This document shows positions 7,651 through 16,513 of a stretch of 16,513 bases of DNA, one piece after another. Below the pieces are notes generated by a model. The model searched no databases. It saw only the letters and a list, made by a program, of their open reading frames with translations, and was not told the origin of the DNA. The translations under genes and the position numbers were made by a program. The DNA comes from Aureobasidium sp. EXF-3400 (Eukaryota; Ascomycota; Dothideomycetes; Dothideales; Saccotheciaceae), in assembly GCA_024195585.1 (NCBI GenBank), contig SWBL01000610.1:1-16513 (forward strand), read 5' to 3'. Position 1 is the stretch's first letter, and each line of letters begins with the position of its first letter.

Positions 7651-9458
7651 ATGTCTGCAACCCCACCTGAAGTCAGTCGACCTAGTCGAAAGCTCAAGGT
7701 CCGCACCGGCTGCATCACCTGTAAAGTATGCGACTGTTACAATCGATGCGCCGACGAGTCACGACTGATGCAATCTGATAGATACGCAAGGTGAAGTGTG
7801 ATGAGGAGAAGCCATCCTGCAAACGCTGCACCGACGCCAGGCGCAAATGCGATGGCTATGCCATACAGCCAGAGAGAAAATCCGTCAAGTCCGCTGCACC
7901 ATCGGATCGAGCGGTAGTTCATTCAACGCAGAACAGGCCCTCCCCACCCACGACGTCGATCCCCCATCGAGCGGTTCGGCGCCTGGCACCAGCGAAGCTG
8001 ATTGTTGATGCTGCATTCCTGTCGCCAGCAGTGTCTGGCGAAGACAGTCCTTGGATTGAATACTTCAGCGTGCGAACTGGACCCGCCTTGTCAAATGTCT
8101 TGGTCCATACCTTTTGGTCCTTTACCTTACCCCAATTGAGTGCCTCAGAGCCAGCAATCCGACATGCATTGATAGCATTGAGTGCCGCACATGTACGCTT
8201 TGAAACCGACGCAGCCAACAACCATTCCGTACACAATGCGATAGATCCTAATTTTATTCTGCGGCATTACAAAGAATCTATTAAACAGCTAAAACTATAT
8301 CTCAGCAGAGATCCTCGGTCACTTGATTACGCTCTGTTATGTTGTCTTCTATTCATCTCGATGGAATGCATCTATGGGAATCGGATACTGGTTGTCGGTC
8401 ACCTACAGAACGGATTGAATATGCTCAAGTCATCACTGGTACAGGACGGAGAGAAGGAGACATCATCGAATGCAGTCGCCAAGTCAATCAGACAGGAGGT
8501 CCGGCCCTTATTTCACCGGCTGGATGCTCAAAAAACCTTGATGGGCTTCTCAGGTTCTAGCCTGTTTAACAAGACTGACGAGTTGTTTATTCTTTCTGTG
8601 CCGAGATCGTTTGACAGCCTTGAGCACGCCAAACGTTCACTCGATCTGCTTGTTGCTTCAAGTCTTGGATTTATTCGCACCATCCATGAAGTAAGGCATG
8701 CCGAGAATGGTTCTATCTCTTTATCGGGGCGCACGCTCCAGATCCACCTGCTCAGCAAATCCTCCATCTGGAAAAACAGTATGGCGAATTTCGTAAAGTC
8801 GTGCAACATATTCACAGAAGAAGACAACAGATTTGAAAAATCGCTTCGTCTGCAGCACACAGCTACGTTCATATGGCTAGCACGATGTACCGAACTGGAA
8901 GAATCTGGTTTCGATGCTTACCTCCCTGAGTTTGCGTCCATAGTCAAGTGGTCCCGAGCCCTGATCGCACCAACACCAGAGTCACAGGAGCCATGCTTGC
9001 ACACAAAACTGGCTGCGCTTTCGGTCACCAATGTGCCGAGATTTTCGCTTAACATGGGCTACATCCCCCCATTGTATCTCGTGGCTATCAAGTGCCGAGA
9101 CCCAATCACAAGACGTGAAGCCATCTCCATCCTCGAAGAAACCAATGGCCGCGAAGGCCTGTGGGACGCGCGCCTACATGCAAAAGTTGCCAGAAGATGG
9201 ATGGAAGTAGAAGAGGCTAGCGTATTGATCTACCAAGGCGCAAAGACCGTCTACATGGAACCAGGGCCCATGATGCGAATAATTGCGGATGGAGAGGTGA
9301 GGGTTCCGCAGAAGCCCAAAGAGTGTTTCCGCGTCCGCGACATGGAGGTCAGGAACATCACGGAGGGTATCAAAGGCTCTTGTACGATCACGATACGAAC
9401 GTATCCGAATGGTCCTCTCGAGGAGAAGGCGGAGTGGACAGAGATCCTTCATTTCTAA
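7651..9458 (+). CDS. Zn(II)2Cys6 transcription factor with fungal-specific regulatory domain
   Basis: A nuclear sequence-specific regulator of 583 aa from two exons, 7651-7725 and 7782-9458, joined in phase 0. The 56-nt intron begins GTATGC, ends GATAG and has a CTGAT branch site. The intron splits the zinc cluster, which on splicing reads C21-X2-C24-X6-C31-X6-C38-X2-C41-X6-C48, the canonical pattern, with a basic RKVK stretch before the third Cys. Residues from about 110 to 480 resemble the Fungal_trans_2 type regulatory region: a segment with FSVRTGPALSN is followed by a helical ALIALSAAHVRF motif. The start is set by an in-frame TGA at 7639-7641, with no ATG between. No lesion is seen. Its targets cannot be told from the sequence. 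The neighbouring RTA1-like gene would be a plausible former target, but that is only a guess from adjacency. Confidence 0.92.
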
Positions 9459-9591
9459 GCCTTGTATATTAACAGCTGAAAAGAGGCTTGGGAGAACACA
9501 TTGAGAGACAAAGAAGCAACAGTGAACAATTATGAATTTGATTTCTGTTCAGACATACGAAATAGGTACAAGCCGAAAAGTAGTACTAGTG

Positions 9592-10165
9592 TTACAATAA
9601 GATCTTCAAGCCATCATCATGGACCATTTGAGCGAGCTGTCCGCGAACAGCTCCGGGGACGGCCAATCTCGAGTGAGTGTTAGCAAAGAATCCAGCGGGG
9701 TTCTTCTCGATCTGGCTGATGTGGAAACCGTCGGCAGTGTCCTTTCCGTTGACCAACAAGCCAGTCTTGAAAGGACCCTGCTGGCAGCCAACACTGCGGC
9801 GGACACCATTTCCGACTTCGACGGGGTTGGGGGACCGGAAACACCCTTGGCAGCCTCGTGGATGTGTGTGGCGGTTGCGGCGGGAAATTGGTACTCACCA
9901 CGGAAGTTGTAGATCTCAATGTTGTTGCAGATGAGGTTCAGCTCGCTGTTGATACCAATCTTGAAGAGACCCGAGGCACCGGCGAGATCAACAGTGAGAG
10001 TTGTGCCGTTGACGACTTGGTCGGGGGTGGCCTTGACCTCGTAGTAAGAGGTGGATTTGAAGGGAGAGGAAACTGCCTCGTGGCATTTGGCGGGTGCTGT
10101 GGCACCGCCCTTGGAGTAGTCGACGGATCCCCGCCGCCAGGAGGGGCGTTGTACTCATAGAGATC
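9592..10165 (-). pseudogene. CHRD-domain protein gene fragment (broken)
   Basis: CHRD domains occur in secreted or surface proteins, and fungi carry small secreted CHRD proteins of unclear function. Minus-strand reading gives the characteristic blocks in order: VDYSKGG, AKCHEAVSSPF, YYEVKATPDQVVNGT, GINSELNLICNNIEI, EYQFPAATATHIHEAAKG, then NPVEVGNGVRRSVGC, GPFKTGLLVNG, NPAGFFANTHS and VPGAVRGQLA. Lesions: at 9824-9834 the frame changes between VSGPP and NPVEV, consistent with loss of 3n+1 bases (about 13) at a C-rich microhomology. After the usual GQLA end the frame runs about 13 residues further to a TAA at 9592-9594, so the native stop seems lost. A possible further shift lies at the G tract near 10133. 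The N-terminal signal peptide and start are missing; instead the fragment abuts a hAT transposase fragment. Confidence 0.85.
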
Positions 10166-10167
10166 TT

Positions 10168-11146
10168 CCCCGGTGCCCTTTGTCAGCAACAAACCACTCA
10201 ATTCGATCAGATGTGACACCATAACTAGAAAGCTTCTCATAGAGAGTTCTGGCCAGAGCAATGCCTGTATGATGGCCAGACTGTCGGGGCAATGCAAGTA
10301 GGATGTTTTGGTAGCCAGAGGAAGTGTAGAAGTGTACATGAATACCAAAGAACCCGATCTGTTGACGAGACGTCCAAATGTCAAAAGAGAGGTGGATCTT
10401 GCTAATGCTCTGGCTTATGATGTCCTGAATAATGGGTACACTATTGAGATAGCCAGTTCTGAGGTAGTTGTTGATGGTGTTGCCAGTAGGTAAATAGCCT
10501 CGCTTCTCAAGACTTGGTTGTAAGTAGAAAAGTATGTCTCGAAGTCGGGGGGTGTTCAAGGCAGCTAAATGCCTCATCGTCCCTAATGATCCAGTTTAGT
10601 AGCTTCCCCTTGAATTCAACAGGGTTGAATTTGGGATAGTAACGATCAATTGCGTCTTGAAAAGAGGGAGTAGAGGAGGAAGTCGGAGTAGTAAAAGCTT
10701 CTGAAATACTACGTTTCTTAGTAGCTGTCCCTTGAGCTGTGAGTTGATTTGATCAATGGCTCCTCTTGTACCATGCCCAATTGCAAAAGGCTTAATAGAG
10801 GGTGTAGTCGTATGGCAGACACGACATAGCCAGTACTGCTTCCTTGTTCGAGACTCTCAACTTTGCACCCATGTTTCCAGACCCAACTACGTACTATATT
10901 TACGCAATCATCGGTAGGACCAAAAGAGCCATGTAGCGTGCTCCAGGTAAGGCCATTGTAGTAGGCTGCAGGAGAGGGTTGGTTGTTGCCACGTTCAGCT
11001 ACATTGCTAACGACTCTAGAGTCATTGACTGTAGAAAGCACAGCTTGGGATGATTCCGAGTAGAGGGATGCAGGCGTAGGAGTATCTAAGATAGAGGAAG
11101 TACGTCTATCGGGTAGCCAGTTCGAAATCGTAGATTGAGTTGACAT
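10168..11146 (-). pseudogene. hAT-family transposase fragment (BED finger plus start of catalytic core), decayed
   Basis: hAT transposases cut and paste DNA through an RNase-H-like DDE core. Minus-strand reading starts at an ATG at 11146 (MSTQSTISNWLPD). A BED-type finger follows: a VWKHG segment, then YWLCRVCH in another frame. Next come ISEAFTTPTSS, DAIDRYYPKFNPVEF, LLNWIIRDDEAFSCLEH, LRDILFYLQPS and the core motif SFDIWTSRQQIGFFGIHVHF, then ALPRQSGHHTG and DRIEWFVAD. SFDIWTS holds the first catalytic Asp and WFVAD should hold the second; the alignment stops there. Frame changes lie at about 10854-10858 (in the BED finger), 10728-10735, and in a G6 tract at 10547-10552, where one extra base explains the shift. 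The C-terminal core and dimerisation domain are absent. Terminal inverted repeats were not identified. Confidence 0.88.
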
Positions 11147-11669
11147 GATCTTGTAGGTAGAAGTTTAGGGGAAAGTGGCAGGATTCGAGATTGCGACACT
11201 GAGCGACCGGAGATATACCAAGGATTGCGGCGGCCGTTTGGGGCCCAGGACCTGTCCTGGTTGTCGGACTTTTGCCAGTGAGACTTATCGAGTAGTTCGA
11301 TGGGATGGGCTCTGTCGCTCCGTGGTTTGAGTACAGCTGTCACATCCTTAACACGGGTAAGCATCATGTCAATCCCGAGAATGTGTTTGGCTAAGTGGCG
11401 TTGCGGCTAGAAAGCTCGACGGCAGATCTATCGTCATCATGACACGCACACCGGAGTCTTATCCCTGCGTGTGCGCAATAGATCCAGCAAGCCCCATACA
11501 AGACAAATGCCATGTTCACGGTGGTACCTCCTTCCAAAACCGTGCTGTGTTATCGCTTATTCACGACAAGTCGTTACATCAAGAAAAATTAGTCCGACAA
11601 AGACCGAACTCGAAGCTACTTGCTACGCCTGACTAATCACATCATTATTATCACCCGCCCGAATCGAGG
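11147..11669. other. Region between the hAT fragment and the short Zn2Cys6 gene
   Basis: This stretch lies on the 5' side of the hAT fragment and should include its original 5' UTR and terminus, plus the promoter of the plus-strand short regulator. No convincing coding frame is seen. A compact perfect palindrome, CCAGGAC-CT-GTCCTGG, sits at 11245-11260 and could be subterminal hAT structure, though that is not shown. Confidence 0.45.
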
Positions 11670-12364
11670 ATGGATATCGCAAAGTTCATAGACCAACCTA
11701 TACGTTTCAATCCACGACGCCCTAGCGCTCACTCGGCCTCGAAAATAAGCTCACTCCCACCTTCGCCGTCCTATGAGGGTACACGAACGTCGTCTTTCAT
11801 GTCCGATGCACCGTTGTCGCCAGAAAGCCGTTCGTTACCCACGCAAAACCCCAATTCCAGTCTTCCAAGAACACCACCTCTTCTAGCAGGTGAGAACGGT
11901 CGAGTGTTAGAAGGATCAAAACAACGATCAGCGACACCAAAGCTCGCGTCTGAGACAGTCGATACAACGCAACAGAAAGGCACGAGGAATCGCAGAGGCA
12001 TTATAAAAGCAGCCTGCTCGGCATGTCAGAGGCGGAGATCGAAGAAACGACTCATTCCTCTGAGCATATCCTTTCAACCTTAGCTGACCGCTGATAGTGT
12101 GATGGCAAGTGCCCGGTCTGTACCGCCTGCGTTTTGAAAGAAAGGTTCTGCAAGTATTCGACCAGAGCAGGCGCATCGACCCAAGCAGCTAGAAAAGAGC
12201 GACTCAGAAGCTATGCCACCATTCTGGAACTGATAAGAGATGCAACTCCCGAAGACCGCGATCGGGTCTTGAAGGATTTTCGGGCACCCAAGACTCTGGA
12301 TGAAGCCATCGAGATCGTCCAGAGAAAGTGGGTCTGCCGAGATGAAGATCTGCTCGGACTATAG
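11670..12364 (+). pseudogene. Short Zn(II)2Cys6 regulator gene with lost splice donor
   Basis: The first exon (11670-12044, 125 codons) is Ser/Pro-rich and ends in ACSACQRRRSK. The second (12098-12364) begins CDGKCPVC and runs 88 codons to a TAG. Joined in phase 0 they give C116-X2-C119-X6-C126-X6-C133-X2-C136-X6-C143, a perfect zinc cluster, followed by a helical segment like that after the cluster in a group of fungal regulators. The 53-nt intron between them has a textbook 3' end (CTGAC branch site, CTGATAG acceptor), but its first bases are AAACGA rather than GT, and no other GT within 60 nt keeps the cysteines. Unspliced, translation stops at 12081-12083 after 137 aa, half-way through the cluster. 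At 213 aa the spliced product would also lack a large regulatory domain. It may be a recent pseudogene, or use a non-canonical donor; no error in the read can be excluded. Confidence 0.7.
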
Positions 12365-14642
12365 ATGTAGGGACAACCCTGGCCAACGATCCCGACTGCG
12401 ACAGCGATGTCAAACAACCATCAATCTGGACAGGTCACTAGGTATGAACCTAGTACGCTCGTTACAAGTTTTTCCAAGATGGCTTTACGTGTACCTGCCA
12501 TTTGGAGATTCCGACAATGATAGTTAACCCCTGCTATTTGGATTATCGTCAATTTGAATGATAAACAAATCTCTAGTATATTGCACGTTTGCTTGAGGCC
12601 CTAGTCGACTCTGTCAGGACTCCTCTTGGTCAAGCGACATTTTTCTGCGAGATCACGTCCAAATCTTAAGGATGACCATCTTATCTATTTAGACCCATCG
12701 AGACTGCAAGCTCTGCAGGGTTCAACCGATCGCGAACTCGTTGTTTTGTTTGCATCCATGAAACGTCCTATCCGCTCAAGTCAATGGGATGGACCTCAAT
12801 GACCATCTCCTCGGCCCGCTCGATTGTCTTGCAAGAGTCCTTGTGAGACGACAGACACGAATCAGACACGGATGCCGTCTGGGGAGAGGAAGTTGATTAC
12901 ACCATCCGTTTCGAAGACAAGACATCAAGCAACACCAGGATCAAGTGCTTTTCCAAGCTCGGAGTACAAGAGCCCTATAGTACTTGAATCTGACATGCCT
13001 GATCACTCATCATTGTCGGTCAATCTCGTCTACTCTCTGTCGGCGCGAATACCAGCGACAGCTTTGCATCGCTCGAAATCTCTAGGGGAGGGAGTCTCTA
13101 TATCTCTTGCTGTACGCGTGGAAACGATAGTCATCACATCGTAGTCGCGCACATTCAAAGCAGCACCTCGTTTACAGTCGGTACTGCCGAGCGTGAGCTC
13201 GGTCATGGAATCACGCGCCCACCCCTATGAGGAGAAGCATGCCTAAATGTGCTGGTGGTCGATGGAGGCAGACTCGTTTGCTTCCTCCTCTTGACAAGAA
13301 ATATTCAGATAGATTCTTCCTACAGAGCACCGCTTGCGAGGGAGTGCGTCACGTGGTTTAATCGTAAAATGCGATTCTAACCTAGAAAGGCTAGCGACCA
13401 CAACCGTCTAGCAAACAACACATCGAATCTTTCTGTAAGCTTTCCTGCACCAACTTCTTGGATTCGCTTCGACTTCGAATTCTAGATTGGGGCTTTGTAC
13501 AATATACAGATCTCGAAGATAATCTGCACACGGGCAGCTCTACAGGGTACAGGCACATACAGTCGTAAGTTGCAGATGCATGACGTGAGGCATGTATTCG
13601 AAGATACACATATTACGATTGAAGAATTTGGTTGCGGGCTCATCAGCCTAATCGCTGCAAACTAACAAAAGAAGTCAACCTGTAACACTTTGGATATCTA
13701 TCTACCGTTCTTGTGACAATCGCTCTGAAGCTCGACTTGAGTCGTCGACACAACGACTGGACTCGGCATTTTGAGAGATTTGCTCGAAGGGTTATGCGGC
13801 AGCTCCATTGCCGACCCTATTAAACAGTCCTAATTCTTGAATTGTGATCGGCTGGCTTGTAGCATCAGGCTAGTAAGTTCTAGATACGTTTCAACGATTG
13901 TCTCCTAATCAATGATAGTGTAGAAGATCTTATGAGAGCTTCCTTGACTGGAACGTTATGAACGATAACATGCATGGAGTTCGGTGCTTATGCATCACCC
14001 GCAAGCAGATGTATTTATAGATCGCCCTTAGATTTGTGGCTGGAGTAGAACATAATCAGTTTAGACGACGAGCAGGCAGTCAGTCAATTGTGGAACGACT
14101 TAAAGAATCATTGCAATCCAGCCTGCCCTTTTCCAGCCTTCGGGCAGGTGTCATCAGCAATAACAGGAACTTGGTCAATGCTTCCAACTCTTGCCCGTTG
14201 ATTAACGAAATGAGACTATATCTCCAAGTTAGTTCGGAAAGCCTTCGAACTTTAAGCGTATGATTGGACGATCATTTGGCAGGATCCTGCGAACCAATCG
14301 TGAGTGCCTCTCTTATCGTGGTCATCAACTCGGTTCATGCAGTCGGTTGTGAGATCGGAACAGAGCGTGCCAGCATCGCGCGCCTTGACTATCAACGAGG
14401 GATCCAAAGGTACAAAGCTCGCGGGTGGTATGGCTAGGGCTCGAAAGAAGATCAATGTGACTGTGACACAGATTCGATCCTAGTACTAGAAGAACAGCAG
14501 TAGCGGTTCGGAGGCATACCCTTGAACTAAACATTGGTCGTGTCGGATGAGAAGCCGTTCCAGTAGAAATACTGACACTTAAAAGCGCCGATATTTCGAT
14601 CGAGGGAAGGACGATTTTCGACTAGTTATCATGAACGGTCGG
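12365..14642. other. 2.3 kb without a recognisable gene
   Basis: Several frames of 60-110 codons occur on both strands, the longest on the plus strand at 12824-13144. None shows a domain, a plausible fungal start with introns, or composition like the real genes beside it. Just after the short regulator (about 12354-12433) a 26-codon shifted frame reads an acidic tail (TIDVGTTLANDPDCDSD), which may be a former continuation of that gene. A 7-bp hairpin (CCTGCCC/GGGCAGG) lies at 14122-14148. No tRNA, rRNA or tandem array was seen. Confidence 0.5.
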
Positions 14643-16513
14643 TCATTCGCTAGCCAAAACCAAGGGAAGTCTCGGGAAGTGCGTCAAAAGTGCTCTGAAG
14701 TTCAAATCTTCTGCCTCCAGGTCTTCTACCATGCGCTGGCTGATAGAGAAGGCCATACTTGTTAGAACACTCAAAGAACTTTTTTGGTGTTGACGCTGGA
14801 TATTTTCAAACTCGAGCTGCGTAAGACGTTTGAAGTCATCTTGTAGACGCTCAGTGTAGGCAGAGCCCGATGTACCGTGCTGAATACAGAACTCCTGAAG
14901 CATATTTCGGTACTGCTTCTGTCGTTCTGTTAAATCCTTCGACAGTCTCGAAAGATTTAGATCGGCCTTAGCGTAGAGTATCGAGACTAACGCCACTTGA
15001 TCGCTGGCGAATTCGATTTGCTTCTTCAGCTTGTGAGTTGCTGTCCTAAAGTCACGTAGTAAATCAGAAAGCTGGTTCACCATCAGCCTTTCAGGGTCAC
15101 AGTCAGGAAAATCAACGAAGAGGCCTCTGGCTTCTCCAAACTTCGATGGATGCCCTTGGACCACCGCGATCAACAACATTCGCCATTGCTTGCAATCATA
15201 TGGCTCCAGAAGAGGCGTTCCTGCGAGGATACGGAAAGTAACAACTAGGACGTAGATGCCCCCATCGGACACATCGAGTCCTTGTGGAATCTAATCGGTT
15301 TTGTCAATCAGAGGCATATATCGCTGATGGTAGTCAGTACCAAATTACCTTGACGTTAACTTCCACCTGCCAGTCAGAGGGATCTTGGTTGGCGTATATT
15401 CGCACAATGGCTCTGAAGATGTCCATGGACTGAGAATCAGGATGCCCAGTCTCTGGATTGTGGTAAAAAGCCTCACGCTTTTTGCAATCAAGATGGAGTA
15501 AGCACCAATGACCATTGCGTAACAAAGGTGCCAACATTATATCGCCGCTCGATGATCTAGCCGGAGGCCGATGGGTTTGAGCCCATGAATCCCAATCGCT
15601 CAGATTGTGTGATCCACCGACTTCGACTATGCATATGTCCGGCAGCAGCAGGGTCTCGAGAATGTGAAAGACCGCTCCAGTCCCAAGACTTTTCGACGAT
15701 CGGAGTTCGTGTAATACGGACTGCCGCATCACAACAAGCGTTGAACACGAGTCTTGATCATGGCCGTCCGATATGTCCACCCCAGCGGAACGTACTGAAT
15801 GGTCACTTTCTCCAATTCCCTGAGAGGCATCAGACTAGTCGGCTACAGTCAGCAGAACTGTTCTTAGCCTTATGCAAACAAAAAACTCACTGTGACCATG
15901 TCAAAGTCGGAAAATGCATGGAGAGGGGTTCGGATGATCACAGGACTGGCCGGCATCAGAAAGTTGTACACGATTGTGTTGCAAAGGCTCACCTCCGGTC
16001 ACCGCGTGGTGATAAGCTTGTATCGCACCAGGGGTCTTGATTGAGCACTGGAATGTCTATCACCGTAGAGATCCCAGTGTCGTTGTGATTCCATGTCTGT
16101 GGCGCGTCAACACGCGAATCAAAGCGTACAATGTCGTTATCGCTAAGCCGTTCCGATGACGGACTATCGTTGCCCGAGAGTCTAGACGTGCTGCGATTCA
16201 AGACCGGTATATCCTCTGTCGGCTGGGATCTGTTGTAAATGGCTTCGAGTGACACAGAGTGCGATAGCACAGGGAAAAGCTCAGGCAGAAGATGTTGTAG
16301 ATCTCGCATGCGACGCGATTTGTTTGCAACTTCTTCCAGGAGGTCCGCTGGTATCTGTCGCAAGGCTACGCAGTCTTCTTCATCCATGAAGCTTTGGACA
16401 CGCTTCGTGAATGGTATACATTTCAACAGATGTTTCTTCTTTCGCCCCGTGTTCGTCGTCTTCAGCGACTTGCTGCGACAGTGGTCACATATGTACGAGG
16501 TAAACTGGCGGGA
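14643..16513 (-). CDS. BED-like zinc finger + Ulp1/C48-like pseudoprotease + coiled coil (N-terminus off window)
   Basis: The Ulp1/SENP fold normally cleaves SUMO-type modifiers; here it is probably inactive. Exons, in transcript order: >16513-15993, 15945-15891, 15834-15349 and 15290-14643. Introns of 47, 56 and 58 nt are all GT-AG and keep frame, giving 569 visible residues. Residues 9-32 form C-X2-C-X15-H-X3-C, a BED-like finger with a basic run. The protease-like region (about 210-390) has GHW with H301, PQ with Q357 and DGGIYVLV. Aligned by spacing with Ulp1, the Asp position is N318 (in FYHNP) and the nucleophile Cys of the DCG motif is G364. Residues about 424-545 are Leu/Lys/Glu/Gln-rich and helical, likely a coiled coil. 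The frame is open to the right edge, so more N-terminus follows. A BED finger with a Ulp1-like domain suggests descent from a transposon gene, but no transposase core is in view. A host gene of unknown function is equally possible. Confidence 0.82.

Noticed and set aside
6169..9458. RTA1-like gene and Zn2Cys6 regulator as part of a secondary-metabolite cluster
   Set aside because: No synthase, tailoring enzyme or further transporter is in the window, and the exporter-like gene is broken.
9938..10384. 148-codon minus-strand frame spanning the hAT/CHRD junction
   Set aside because: It reads both fragments out of their real frames; the Pro/Thr-rich sequence is an artefact.
11245..11260. Palindrome as a hAT terminal inverted repeat
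   Set aside because: A terminal repeat needs a partner at the other end, which is lost here, and the motif does not resemble a known hAT terminus that I can name.
12824..13144. 106-codon plus-strand frame as a small secreted or regulatory protein
   Set aside because: There is no signal peptide, no domain and no supporting gene structure. Such a length is expected by chance in DNA of this composition.
14122..14148. 7-bp hairpin as a terminator or structural RNA
   Set aside because: Rho-independent terminators do not apply to a fungal nuclear genome, and a single 7-bp stem is expected by chance.

Overview
The window looks like nuclear DNA of a filamentous ascomycete (Pezizomycotina; Dothideomycetes is my guess, not proven). 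The signs are GT-AG introns of about 46-58 nt with CTGAC/CTGAT-type branch sites, two Zn(II)2Cys6 regulator genes, an RTA1-type membrane protein gene, a CHRD-domain gene fragment, and transposon families common in such fungi. It is a patchwork of one apparently complete young retrotransposon, intact host genes and several broken genes.

Region 1 (1-about 5140, minus strand): a non-LTR retrotransposon of the type with a separate gag-like ORF1 and an ORF2 carrying endonuclease, reverse transcriptase and RNase H (Tad1-like clade by architecture). ORF1 is 581 codons. ORF2 runs 1099 codons from its ATG to the window edge with no stop; I checked every codon in that frame. The two ORFs overlap by 8 nt (ATGAATAG). 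The 3' end lies off the left edge.

Region 2 (about 5140-7650): a roughly 1 kb intergenic stretch with a cluster of inverted repeats, then an RTA1-family gene on the plus strand. Its first exons splice cleanly, but it carries a 1-nt frameshift and an internal, frame-changing deletion, so it is a pseudogene.

Region 3 (7651-9458, plus): an intact two-exon Zn(II)2Cys6 transcription factor of 583 aa, the best-supported complete host gene here.

Region 4 (9592-11146, minus): a composite of two dead sequences in the same orientation. A hAT transposase fragment (BED finger and start of the catalytic core, at least three frameshifts) ends abruptly and is joined to a CHRD-domain gene fragment that has its own deletion and a lost native stop.

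Region 5 (11670-12364, plus): a short Zn(II)2Cys6 gene. All six zinc ligands are present once an intron is removed, but the intron has no GT donor.

Region 6 (12365-14642): about 2.3 kb in which I see no convincing gene.

Region 7 (14643-16513, minus, open at the right edge): a four-exon gene joining an N-terminal BED-like zinc finger, a Ulp1/C48-like protease fold and a C-terminal coiled coil. The catalytic His and oxyanion Gln positions are kept, but the Asp position is Asn and the Cys position is Gly. It is probably a catalytically dead, possibly transposon-derived DNA-binding pseudoprotease, and is the most interesting single gene in the window.

No operon-like or cluster-level cooperation between the genes is evident.
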